Source: Cyclina sinensis (lineage: Eukaryota > Mollusca > Bivalvia > Venerida > Veneridae). From it: 64,000 nt of DNA. The position numbers and the translations under genes are program-made. How positions within the stretch are numbered: the stretch's first letter is position 1; the number at the start of each line of letters is the position of its first letter. This document shows, piece after piece, positions 1 to 10,959 of the stretch. The stretch lies in contig JAAONU010000009.1 of NCBI GenBank assembly GCA_012932295.1, positions 2,802,197 to 2,866,196 of the forward strand, given 5' to 3'. The notes beneath the pieces are model-generated. The model did no database searches. It worked only from the letters and a program-made list of their open reading frames with translations, and had not been told where the DNA came from.

Positions 1-1085
1 TAGTCTTTGTATATAAATAGAAACAATATATTATGTTTTGTATAAGAACGGTAACAAAATAAAGTGATTTTTAAACAGTAACAGTATCTTTAAAGACGTA
101 CAGTCTTGCCTTTTCTAGTATGCTTCATTTTTTTAAGTATTTCACAACTCTTGCATAAATATGATCTCCATAGCATTTTAGGTTGCGTTATAGTTGCAAG
201 GTTTTAAAATACTGGTCAACAATAACTGTATTATAGACCAGAATTGGCGCAAAATCTAAAAACGTCGTTGTGACATCATGACGTCTTTTCTGTTAAAATT
301 TTAGAACGTTTCGTTAAAATCTTGTCTTCTTACATAGAAAATTGCACTGCGAATCGCGCTTCTTTGGAAGAAAAAAAATGGCGTCAACGCGCCACGTCGA
401 AACAAGAGCAGTGATAAAAGTCTGTGTAGAATTAGAGAAAACGACCACAGAAACATTTAGTATGATCAGGAGTTCAAGTGTAAAGTAAAAGTGCAGCCAC
501 GCATTAGTGTATAAATGGCATGGACGATCACTGAAAACGTTGGAAGTTGTGGAAGCTCAGTATTGCTGATATTCGTGACTAAAGTAAAAGACATGCTTAG
601 TTTAAACATATTTATTTCTCAGAATATGTACACATGTAGTTACAACGTAATCACACTACAAGATAATAATATTCTTTTGAAAAGGATTAGAATGAAAGAC
701 AATGTCTTATTAAATTCTTCTCCTAACATAGTGATTAACACATATTCGGTGCTAAGCTGTAAATATCCATTTGAGAAACAAAAAAACAAAACATGAGCAG
801 TTTTATCAAAATTGAAAATGGTAAATAAGCTGAAAAATATTGGTAATCAAAAGAAAAAATGAATGTTAGAAAAAAGAAGAAAAGCAACAGGTACAGTACT
901 TGTAATAGATTGCGACTCGAAATTAATTTCGAAGTTTATTTTATTCGTAATTGAAGTAAACCATTTAAAGGTTCAAGTGAGAAGAAGAAGAAAAAGTGGG
1001 AATGGTATAAAACTTTAAAGAGTTTATAAAGCTCAATTATTGAAGATGACATTTGTCGAGACAAATAAGTCCAAATGTCTAAATT
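1..1085. other. AT-rich flank, no gene recognised
   Basis: No coding similarity is visible. A 93-codon plus-strand frame (515-796) has low-complexity composition and no recognisable domain. A CRE/AP-1-like stretch TGACATCATGACGTC lies at 271-285. The part nearest 1085 may include 3' UTR of the LINE on the minus strand; I cannot see its exact end. Confidence 0.5.
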
Positions 1086-1129
1086 TGTATATGGTTTGTG
1101 TCTCACGTTTTTAATAAATCCAGAATATG

Positions 1130-2939
1130 TTAAAGGAAACGTTTTATGTCTAGTAGGTATGTGTGTACATATGAAAAGATTGTGATATTTAAATGATCAG
1201 GAAGTTCAGGGTTGCCAAAAAGAAGTATGTCTAGGTGTACGTCAAAGTCTTGAAGATTTTCAGGTAATTTTTGTCGATGTATATAATAGAGAGGACATTC
1301 AAAAAAATAATGATAGTTATTTTCTATTTGACCGCAAACGCATAAGGGTGTTGGTGATATGTTTTTAATAAATAAATGATAATTTAGGGCACTACATTTG
1401 GTGCGTAATCTTGTATGGAGTATTTGCAATCTTCTTTCTCCATAGTAATAATAATTAGGAGTTTGTCTTCTGTTGTTCATAAGATTAGATTTGAAGGAAC
1501 ACAATGTTGGTAGGTTACGTATTTCTAATGGAAGATTGTTCCAGTCTCTTATAACTGTTGGTAGAAATGAATTATAGTAGAGAGATGTTCGTGCATGTAT
1601 TCCAGGTATATCTTCAGCATTACGTAGGTTGTAGCGACCATTGTATATTGGGGGAATAAGTGAAGTAAGAAAGTTTGGGACTAGTCCATTTTTCATTTTA
1701 TAGAATAATATTAATCTGTGTTTGTATCTCCTATCTTCAAGAGTTTCCCAGTTTGTTTCGTTATACAAATTTTCATTTGATATTAACCTTGTTGTGCCTG
1801 TGGCGATTCTTGCGCATTCGTTTTGGATTTTGTTAAGTTCTTCAAGTTCACCTCTTGTTGAATTTCCCCACACAACATCTGCATATTCTAGAATGGGACG
1901 TAAAAAGGAAGTATAAATAATTTCAAGAGCTTTCCTACCTAATATGAATTTAAGTTTTCTCATGATGTTTACCCTTTTCCAAGCTTTCTCTGTTACGTGT
2001 CCTATGTGTGCGTGCCATTTACATTCGTTTGTGAGATATATTCCAAGATGTCTATGTTCTGTAACTTCTGTTATGTTCTGATTATTCATTTTAAGTGCTG
2101 GGTGCTGATTGTTATTACATTTTCTAGAAACAATGAGTGATTCAGACTTAGTTGGATTAAAGGATACAAGCCATGTGTCTGCCCAAGAAGAAAAAGTTTG
2201 TATATCAGACTGTAAAGTATTTGCAGCTGTCTGCGGATTTTCCACGACAAGATAAAGACTTGTATCGTCGGCGAATAAGTTAACGTTTGACCGGAGATCC
2301 TGAACAATGTCATTTATGAAAATAAGAAAGAGCAATGGACCGAGGATTGAACCTTGAGGAACTCCGGCTGACAGAGTAGCAAAAGAAGATTATGAATTTG
2401 AAAGAACAACACATTGTCGTCGATTGGAAAGGTAGTCGATAAACCAGTCAAAAAGAGATCCAGAGATGCCTGCATATTTGAGTTTTGCAAGGATTCCTTT
2501 GTGCCATACTTTATCAAATGCTTTACTAATGTCAAAAAATATAACACGTGCTTCTAGGCCATTATCAAGTGCTTTGCAAAGAGTGTTGTAAATTGAAACC
2601 AGTTGATTAACAGTGGAGTCACCTGGAATGAAACCTGACTGAACAGGAGTGAGAAAACTGTTGTCTCTGAGATGGTTGAATAAATATTTGAATATGAGTC
2701 GTTCGAAAACCTTTTCTATGTTGTTAAGTAGTGAAATGGGACGATAGTTGTTTGGAAAAGAGGGGTCACCTTTTTCTAAAGACTGCAGTTACGTGTGCTT
2801 CCTTCCAAGTAGAAGGTATTTTACTTATTTGAAGGGAGTAGTTAAATAGGTCACAAAGTGGAACAGAAAGCTCGTGAGATGCTTCGCGGAGTATTCTATT
2901 ACTAATTCCATCAGGTCCTGATGCTTTGTCAATTTGAAG
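1130..2939 (-). pseudogene. LINE ORF2, reverse transcriptase and C-terminal part
   Basis: This part reads RNA into DNA at the nicked target in active relatives. From the 5' side I read KASGPDGIS, YRPISLLNNIEKVFER, QSGFIPGDST, FFDISKAFDKVW (a conserved RT aspartate), GVPQGSILGPLLF and LFADDTSLYL. The FADD motif holds the catalytic aspartate pair, at about 2260-2278. The tail has HTRLRTKCSALNY, then CVCG and HYFFECPLY, a Cys/His motif common at the C-terminus of CR1-like ORF2. A frameshift near 2775-2779 and a TAA at 2390-2392 disrupt it. The final 401-codon frame (2335 to 1130) is intact. Confidence 0.9.
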
Positions 2940-4739
2940 TTATCTGAGAACGTCTTCGACTTCGTTTGGTAATAGACGGATTTCAGAAAGATTTGATCCA
3001 GACATAGGAGGTCCAAGATCAGGTACAGATTTATTAGAGTTTTCAAGATAGGTCTGTTTTACAAAATGCTCATTAAGTAAGTTTGCTTTTTCTTCATTTG
3101 AAAAGTGCAGTTCCTGTGTGCTCGTATTTTGAAGTGGTGGAATAGATTGTGTACTTGATGACGTGATAAAAGTTTTGAGTGTCTTCCACCAATCTTTGGA
3201 GGAAAGAGATTTTTCTTTCAATTTGGAGGCCATATTAGAATAGAAAATTGATCTCGCTTCTTTGATTAGTCTTGTTGTTTGATTCCTGAACTGTCTAAAT
3301 TTTTGCCAATGATATTGAGATTCAGTAAGCCTTGCTTTTCTATATAACCGTTTTCGTTTACGAATATGACTTCGAATTGTGTTCGTCATCCATGGAACGT
3401 CTGATGGGCATACATGTATAGTTTTGTTAGGAATATTGGTTTTGGAAAATTCAATGATTTGTGTTGAAATATTGTTTGCATATATGTCAATATCAGGATT
3501 ATAACAATTATTCCAATTAAAAGTTCGAATATCGGATCTAAAACTCTCATAAGCACCACGTTTATAATCCCATATTAACCTTTTGTAAATACTTTGTTTT
3601 GGTTTTCTGAATTTAAAAAAGCAATATATAGGGACATGATATCGTTGTTGTTGCTCAAGAAAGTGTTCACCAACGCCACAGTACATAATATTTGACTTAT
3701 TCGAAGTAAAAATGAGATCAATAAGAGATTCAGAGTTTTCTGTAAAATGAGTTGCTTCTTCGATAAGTTGTTCCAGATTGAATTGTTGACAAATGGATTG
3801 TATTTTCCTTATTGACGTATTCTTGAAAGCATCATAGTTGAAGTCACCCGTTATTATAATATCAGATGTGTTAGTGTCAGCTGCAAGGGAAATGGAGTCT
3901 TCCATTAGTTCGTTATAAATGGCATCTGAGTTGGGTGCTCGATAGAAAACCCCAAATAGTACATGTCGGTTATTTTCAAGAGTCAATTCAATCCAAATAT
4001 TTTCAAGACGGTTTAACTCTAGGTCATATCTCCGTGTATAATGCAGATTATCTTTTACGTACAACATCACTCCGCCAAAAGAGTTTTGATTACGATCTTT
4101 TCGTTCCGGTTTTGAATATGAAAAAAGTTTCAAGTCATCAGTTTTGGTATCAGGACTAATCCATGTCTCAGAAAAAGCAAGTATGTCGAAATCTCAAAGA
4201 TTAGCATATAACAAATCTAATTTGTTGCGTATACTTTGAACATTTAAGTGTACAAAGGAAAGATGATTCTGAAGACTAATAGAATTTGAAATAGAATCTT
4301 GTGAGTACATAGAATTCCAGGAATCTGGACCTGGATTTTTATGAATATCTCCAGCAGTGAACAGAAGCAGATATAACCAAGTGTAAAAAACGATTACAAG
4401 AAAGGAAGTAGCCAAAGTTTTCGTGAAGTAGATGTTATTATGTAGTTTAGATATGTTTGGCAGAAGCTTCTTATAAGGATGTTTAATATTTTTAGACATA
4501 TTCAGGGCAGAAACAATTTCATTTTTTAATATCCATGCTTCGACTGGTAGGTTGTAAATATGCACAAAAAGCAGGAGGTGGATGACAACTGGTAGCAACC
4601 CATTGTATTTGTATGTACGCATGACGGCAGTGGAAGATGTTTTAGTTTTCATTATGTGATGGACGAAAGAAGAATAAGAATGGCGGTTACTGCCGTCATG
4701 TTTAAGTTGATTTTTACATGTATGGTAGTATTGCCGCAC
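2940..4739 (-). pseudogene. LINE ORF2, N-terminal and endonuclease part
   Basis: This segment encodes the nicking endonuclease region. The first frame (4739 to 4194) has 181 residues with two hydrophobic stretches (about residues 49-62 and 112-128), then the 2A-like motif GDIHKNPGP (130-138), then HLNVQSIRNKLD (164-175), typical of the start of an APE endonuclease. A TGA interrupts the frame just after YANL. The next frame (to 2940) resumes with DFDILAFSETW, then ITGDFNYDAF and SLIDLIFTS, which match the ETW, GDFN and DLIF blocks of this endonuclease. It ends at a TAA where the RT region begins. An overlapping frame at 4652-4963 is hydrophobic and unrecognised; it may be 5' leader. Confidence 0.85.
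4326..4352 (-). other. 2A-like (NPGP) motif in LINE ORF2
   Basis: The codons give GDIHKNPGP directly after a hydrophobic, helix-prone run (LVIVFYTWLYLLLF). Viral and LINE 2A peptides have the pattern D-x-E-x-N-P-G-P after such a run and cause ribosome skipping between G and P. Here H replaces the usual E, so activity is uncertain. 2A-like sequences are known at this position, upstream of the endonuclease, in several APE-type LINEs of invertebrates. Confidence 0.7.
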
Positions 4740-4963
4740 ACATAATGACTACTACGTTCAGTGAATTGTGAGACTGTGGTAAGTAGAGGAAGTGTCAAGA
4801 AATGCAAGAGAAATGTTGAGAGATAAAGAAACTGAAACATTATAACAAGCTCAGAAAAATAAGAATGTTGAATATGTACAGTGTCGGTATTTGAGGATAC
4901 ATTTTGGTGAAAAAGATTGAATTCATACACAAGGATGCAAAAAGTGCGTCTACGAGTTATCAT

Positions 4964-5823
4964 AATATCAAATATCTTACCAAAAACAAATATTATACAA
5001 AATCATTATAAACAAAATCTGTTAAGATATGCTTTCTGTATCTACAAAATACAGATTCATTATAAAAACAAAATCTGGTAAGACATGCAAATTTAAGCTT
5101 CACTAATTGTAATGACCATTAAAAATGTAAAAGAGAGAAAGAAATCGACAAGAAGTCATTTTAGTAACTATTTGAAATTGAATACGTGAAATCTAGAACA
5201 TAGGCAAAGGATAAGTTGTAAATTCGATGCATATTAGGTTTATGTCAGCGTTATCATCTATTAATTTTCATCATTTTTTGTTCTTCATTAAAGTAAAAAT
5301 TCATGCAACAAATAATAGCATAAATTGTACAAGTAACTACATGTATTGACAACAAAAAATGTTAGAGGGGAGAAACAATAATGATCAATAAATAAATGAA
5401 TGAAAAGCAAAGTATCGTTCAGTCATGAGAATATAAACTATAATATCTATTTTACATAGATGGAGGATTTTTTCACTATGTGAATTTCATGGTTATGATA
5501 TGTACTTTAAATTCAACCAACAAAGTTGGACAATAAATATAACATTTGAAAAACTGTACACAAAAAATAACGGTATATACTATATTTCCAGTATTTGGCT
5601 TTAAACACATTTAATGTTGAATGTCACGTAAAACATTTTATTCTATATAATCAATACATAGCTCTAAATACGAAACTAGCGAAAGGACAAAAGTAAACAT
5701 GAGGGCGAGAAAAAAAAGCATTTAAAATCATGTAGAAAGTACTAATCTTAGGCCATTTGTTGTTCAACCCTAAGATAATCTTTTAACGAAAACGAAAGGA
5801 AAAAAGATTATCACCAGTTGGAT

Positions 5824-5858
<35 letters not shown>

Positions 5859-6560
5859 AATTCTTTGCATCGTCGGTGACCACCAGTACATATTCCGCAC
5901 AACTACATTATGTACCGTGGGATAATTGACTGCTGATTATTCGTTTTCATGAATATTTATTAGCAAAGGGATGTAACTCTTCGCCGAATTAGATGCCGCA
6001 TTACAAATAGACACTCATCAGTGTGGAGAGTAGGCATAATGACAAGTTACTTAAAAAAGACGTATTTCCCATGATTTAAACATAGGCGCGGAAGGCAAAT
6101 TGTAACAAGTAATTTCATTGGCTGAGATTCCGCAAGGGAAATCTTACGGAAACCAATGAAAGAAGGTAATGAATTATTCATGAGTACGAAATTTTACCAG
6201 CCAATTGTCCCACGGTAGATAAATAGAGTGAAACGGGATGGATCGAACGTGGGTTTTCGACGATGATTCTTTGTTGCACTTTCCTTTTATGTTTAGCGGA
6301 AAGAATTTCTATACCACATAAACCGTTACTTTTGTCTTTTGTGAAGGATTTAGAGTTTTTAGATTCGGTGATCATGCAATTGTCTAATTATGCTGTATTC
6401 AATTTGTAATTGTAAAGAAGTTAAATACCTATTGTTGTTATGTTGTAAGACGAATCACTTTTCACGTGCTTGATGTTTTTACAAAAAGATCAAAATTTTA
6501 CGTAAACGCAAGTTTTACTTTATGAGAGAGAAAGAAGAAAAAATACAGCACAAAAAATAT
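4964..6560. other. Non-coding stretch with poly(A) and inverted repeats
   Basis: No gene is seen. A pure A-run of 28 bases lies at 5828-5855. A diverged inverted repeat pairs 5909-5963 with 6164-6222 (shared core TACCGTGGGAYAATTG and TCATGAATA), enclosing about 200 bp, as in a small foldback element. Inside it, TTTCATTGG at 6113-6121 pairs with CCAATGAAA at 6153-6161. An imperfect direct duplication lies near 4990-5090. Confidence 0.5.
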
Positions 6561-6599
6561 CTTATTCAAACCAGAGTTGGTATATATTTTGAGATGTTG

Positions 6600-7335
6600 G
6601 TATATATTTTGAATTTATTATTAGAAAAATGATTGTTGCATATATCAACGACAATTTCCTCGTACGATGGCGCAACTTGTTGTTTTTGGAGATTTTGTTC
6701 AGTTTGATTCGGGTCTGTGACGGTTTCCATGGAAACGTTTGGTGAGGATGTAATGTTTGCGGTTGGTATTACCGGTAATGTTATTTTGTGGTCTTTGTTC
6801 ACGTTCACAAATCTTATTGATGTTCTTCGTGAATATTGATCAATATGATCTATTCTAGATTCGAAGTTTGTTTCTATGGCTTCGAGTTTTCATTCTGCAT
6901 TTTCTAACCTGTGTTTTAGCCTTAGGTTTTCAGTTTTCAAGGCTTCCATGTCCCTGTTTTGTAATGCTAGTTGGGCGGTGAGATTAGCGATACTTTGGGT
7001 TTGATCTTTAATAGAATTTGTAAGTGGTTCAAGCATTTTGTGAAAGCACCGCATAACTGTTCTGATATGGTTTTCACAACCTCGGGATCACTCAATGCTG
7101 CCTTGACTTGTTCTTTAACATTGTACGAATGCAGTTCAGAAGGTATTTTAGGTATAGTTTGAATTTGGCCTGTAGGGATTGAACCTTCAGGTACCATCGT
7201 TTCATCCGGTGATGTATATTCTTTCCATCGTGTTGATGGATTGTCGTTTATAGAGTCTGTTGGGCTCAAGATATCATCATGCCCACGCTTGAGTGGGGTA
7301 CCCATTGTGTACGTATACTTATCTCCCGTTTGCAT
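6600..7335 (-). pseudogene. LINE ORF1-like coiled-coil protein fragment
   Basis: Reading down from 7335, the frame begins with a polar, Ser/Thr/Pro-rich N-terminus. It passes through a region with heptad-like spacing (QNRDMEALKTENLRLKHRL, about 6905-6965) and then reads DQYSRRTSIRFVNV (about 6800-6840) and YEEIVVDICNNHF (about 6630-6670). The coiled coil followed by a QYSRR.S.R motif is the hallmark of L1-type ORF1 proteins (Transposase_22-like), RNA-binding chaperones of the retrotransposition particle. A frameshift near 7040 and a TGA near 6893 break it. The RNA-binding C-terminus is lost after about 6630, where a short local duplication (GGTATATATTTTGA twice, about 6578-6612) is found. Membership of the 1.1-5 kb LINE is possible but not shown. 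Confidence 0.7.
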
Positions 7336-7423
7336 TTTATTCAGTCAGTTTTCAAAATTACGATATTTTTTAATATTTTCTATATGTTTCTATAATTTTT
7401 ATTTTAAGACATGCTTGAAATAG

Positions 7424-7825
7424 ATAGACGGTTAACAGTTAGAGCTATATACAAGGATCTTGATATCTCCTCATCACAGTACACACAATTCTTAAGAAAG
7501 AGTTGCCAGTGGGTAAAGTTAGTGCGCGTTGGGTACCAATACATGAAAAAGCATATACAGGTTGAGTTTCTGCTATGGTGACAGAGAGAAAGAGACTCTA
7601 GAAGATTGTATGATATCAGCGGATAAAACCTGGTTGTGGAATTATAACCCAATGTCAAAGACTCAATCGTCAGTTGGAAAACGCCACACACACCACTTCT
7701 TAAAAAACAGAGTCAACAAATCAAGAGGCAAACATATCTTGTTTTATGAACAGAGAGGGGATGCTTCTCAAACAAAGAGCACCAGTTGGTCAGACCGTAA
7801 ATGGGCATTAGCGTTCAAAGGTTCG
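7424..7825 (+). pseudogene. Mariner-type transposase remnant
   Basis: Three frames together read as a mariner (IS630-Tc1-mariner) transposase: RRLTVRAIYKDLDIS (helix-turn-helix region), then LPVGKVSARWVP, then ISADKTWLWNYNPMSKTQS. The last matches the first catalytic block (usually GDETW..Y.P..K.QS), keeping the D but with K for E after it. It is followed by a KSRGKHILF block. At least two frameshifts and stops interrupt it, the C-terminal catalytic residues are absent, and I found no terminal inverted repeats. It lies just outside the ORF1 fragment. Confidence 0.75.
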
Positions 7826-8689
7826 TAGCTTGCTAGATATAACAGAATAATCATTAATAGAAAAAAATTATTAATAGACCCAGTTAATTGTTTGTTTGTT
7901 GTCTTTTTTGTTTTCATGTTCTCTTCTTTGATTAAAGGTTGTGCGGAGGGATCTTTCCAGGGCGCTGCTAAACATTGAATATTGCAACATTTTACATTCC
8001 AAGGTTTACCATGCCTTATTTACACAACACTTTTTGTTAGTTATATTCCCGCTGAGAATTTTATATTATATATAATGTATATATTAATTATTCTTCGTAA
8101 CAGATAAGTAGTTTTCACTTGACGTTTTTTTTATCCTTCTCTCTAAGACATACTGGAATTTCTTTGATTTTGTGATCATTAAATGGATTTTCATTAAGAA
8201 ACCTACTTTATATTTATCTTTCTCTCCACAAATGTCTATATAAAAGATCTGATTCCTTAGACGGGGCAAATTTTGACATCCGATGTCATTTTTGAACAAT
8301 CTTGGTAGAAAACAACTTGACAATGCAAAATAAAAATTATCAAAGGTCTTTTCATTTGTGCAGAAAAAGGTAAACAAATATTTGTTCCGGTTATTCTTCT
8401 CACTTCGTCGTGGCCCGTAACAGAAATGGAGTGGAACCATTTGAGCAGTTTGGAAAGAGGAAAACCAGACAATGGTTAAAGGCAAAGTGTCAAAGCTCTG
8501 GTATTTGCAGTTATGCAGATTTTTAAGTATTTGTTTTTTTCTGAAACGTGGGAAGCCTTTTCCGGGCAAGCTAAGTCCACCAGTATATTGTCAGAAACTC
8601 CCTCAAAGAATTAACAACGATAAGCAAATTTGATTTATGAAAGAATAGCTGTTTCAAACCCTATTTTGGAAAAAAAACAGACAAAAATA
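7826..8689. other. Unassigned stretch with one unrecognised minus-strand ORF
   Basis: A 161-codon minus-strand frame (8084-8569) is the longest here. It has Lys/Phe-rich composition, no motif I recognise and no splice context. It may belong to the 5' half of the dispersed repeat that follows, so I do not call it a gene. Confidence 0.35.
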
Positions 8690-9060
8690 GCAGTGACAGA
8701 ATGTTGGTGCAAACATGTAATGACGTCACTGGTTGCCATATTGTTTGATGTCATTTTTTTGAAAGCATAACGACCAAGGACTACATGAACGTCAAATTTC
8801 ATGCCTGTTGGTCTTGTTGTTTCGAAGGAAATAATTTTCCTGCCAAAATTTAAATTCGTTTAGGCGGCTTGTTTGGATACGTGAGCATCTGAACAGCTTA
8901 AATGTGGGAAATGTCTACCGTCCGACAAAGTAGCACGTGTTTTCTTTCAGCCGTTTTGGCGAAATCATGCCAGAAAATAGTGTATAATCATAATAAGAAG
9001 AAGGAAACAGAAATAAGAATAACTTAGAAGAGACAGGACAGGAAACAAAAAATAGCAGGT
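8690..9060 (+). repeat. Dispersed repeat family R1, copy 1
   Basis: It shares a series of blocks with 13690-13990 and 14230-14600: GACGTCACTGGTTGCCATAT, a CAAGGACTAC block, TCAAATTTCATGCCTGT, GGAAATAATTTTCC, then a CAGCCGTTT block and AATAAGAA near the end. It is an interspersed element without coding capacity. Confidence 0.7.
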
Positions 9061-9407
9061 TTTGCTTATTAAATTACTTCACTCTTTAGTAGGTAAATAC
9101 AAGTATTAATGTATCTTATATCTCTTTGAGTCAGAGGTCTTGTGATAATGCCATTGACTTTTTCAGGTGAGCCATTCAATTTAGGTCCCATTTATCAGTG
9201 CTATAAACTGACAGGGAAAAAGCCAGGGTTATATCTGGAATATAGTGGTTTCTGTTTCTTGTACTAGCCCTTACACCCGAAAAACATGACCATTGAGTCA
9301 TCTATCCAGTATATTTAATTCTTAGTCTCTAAAGTAAGGATATTTGTTTGATAACTAGATAATTAGTACAAACATTAATATATGTGATCTTTTTGGGTTA
9401 ATACATC

Positions 9408-9457
<50 letters not shown>

Positions 9458-10125
9458 ATTCGCACACGTTGTCCTTGGCTGATGCATCTCTTCTACCTTA
9501 TAGTGAATAATTCTTGATTTTTATTGTATTTATTCATACCGAGTTCTATAGCTAGACAAGACTTCAAGACTAACAACCGAGAAAAGTTCTCTCGATGATA
9601 GAAAAAGTTCTATCAACGGATACAAATTTGTCTACGGACAGAAGTGCGTGTTCAGTCATACATTTAATGGCATATTTATCATGTGCATCCATTTAAATAC
9701 GGTTAGCTGTAGAAGTAAGAATGTTAAGTTTTATGAAGAAAGAAGAAAGTAAATATATATATATATATATATATATGTCCAGATGTTTTGAGAAAAATAT
9801 TTAGACACGACATTATTCATTGTTTAAGACATATATATTGTGCTTCATAATGTTCTAGAGACATTTAAAAATATCACTTCATATCAATTTATGCATTTAT
9901 TGTTAAAAGATAGGTCGAGAATTCCATTGTCCAGTATCCTTAAGGATTTCAATAACGGCTTCTTTAGACACAGCATAGCATGTCACAGCACAGTCCAGTC
10001 CAGTCCAGCACAGCACAGCATATACTTCATTGCATAAAACGTAATACAAAGTTTATATTAAATAGTCTTTTTTTCAAAAGGGTATTAAATACTATAAATG
10101 TGTCTTTTGTTTCACACTTTCTACC
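9061..10125. repeat. Microsatellites in non-coding DNA
   Basis: No gene is visible. (TG)n at 9414-9455 and (AT)n at 9753-9776 are pure dinucleotide tracts. CAGCA/CAGTC pentamers repeat at about 9970-10020. Confidence 0.75.
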
Positions 10126-10129
10126 TTCC

Positions 10130-10935
10130 TACCCACCTTATACGTGCTTGCCGACCAACCAATCCATCGACCTATCTACCGTCCTATCTACCTTTCTATC
10201 TACCTTTCATTCCATCTTATTGAGAATTAACTGTCTGGGCGATATTCTCTGATCGTAAAATTGTCACAAACGGTTTCTATGAAATTGAGCAAACTAAAAA
10301 ACTATATATTAAAATTTAAATGTATTTATTTACATAAGTTATAAACTTGTTTATTACGTTAAAAGAATTTTATGCAACATTAAGCAGAAGAATGCTTTTA
10401 GCAGGGACGCTTTTCTGACTTATCTATAAAATCATCGTATAGATAGTTTTGATAAAATGACGAAAATTATTGAATTTTGGGCGTTTCACTACTCAACGCC
10501 CAAATACATACGCATATTGATTGAATTAAACTTTAAAGTGCCTTTTCTATGTCCGCAATGTGCTTATAAATTTGAATGAGCTTGATGTTTATCACAGGAT
10601 TTATACCACAAAATGCTGAGCAATTTTATTTACTTGTATATAAAGTCAAATCATTACTGATAGTGTGAAATTTCAGAATCTGTTTATATTACTTGTGAAA
10701 AAAACGCTTCAAAACTGAATATGTTCAACATGTTTACACACTGTTAGGTAACAACGAAAGTTCACGTTTGGATGATAAAACAATTATGCCCAGTGTATGT
10801 ACCACTATTTGCAGTTTAATTCTAACTGAAACCTCTAATAGATTTCTTTCCTAAGATGTCATCTCGGCCATAAGCAAATTGATCTGGTACTATTTTTCTG
10901 GGTAAGAGGATTAAAAACATGACCAGCGTGTCGAA
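10130..10935 (+). repeat. Old direct duplication, copy 1
   Basis: The order of blocks matches copy 2 (10960-12870): a CTACC/CTTCC-rich start, ATTGARAATYARCTGTC, ATTACGTT with TATGCAACA, TGATGTTTATCACA, then GCCCAGTGTATGTACCACTATTTG. By eye the similarity is about three quarters with many small indels, so the duplication is old. No coding frame is conserved. Confidence 0.7.
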
Positions 10936-10959
10936 CCTTACGTGATTTTTAATATTTTT

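Larger units (their letters stand above)
1090..4963 (-). mobile_element. Decayed APE-type LINE (CR1/L2-like group)
   Basis: Reading the minus strand from 4963 down gives a hydrophobic N-terminal stretch, a 2A-like motif, an apurinic-type endonuclease, a reverse transcriptase and a C-terminal Cys/His motif. That is the order of ORF2 in CR1/L2-type non-LTR retrotransposons. At least four lesions break it: TGA near 4194, TAA at 2940-2942, a one-base frameshift near 2775-2779 (an A-run), and TAA at 2390-2392. The rest reads coherently across these breaks, so the copy is inactive but not ancient. No ORF1 directly precedes it; the ORF1-like fragment at 6.6-7.3 kb is separated by about 1.6 kb of unrelated sequence. 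The 3' end and target duplication were not located. The clade assignment is by eye. Confidence 0.85.

Noticed and set aside
8084..8569. 161-codon minus-strand ORF as a gene
   Set aside because: No motif, no splice context, and probable overlap with a dispersed repeat.
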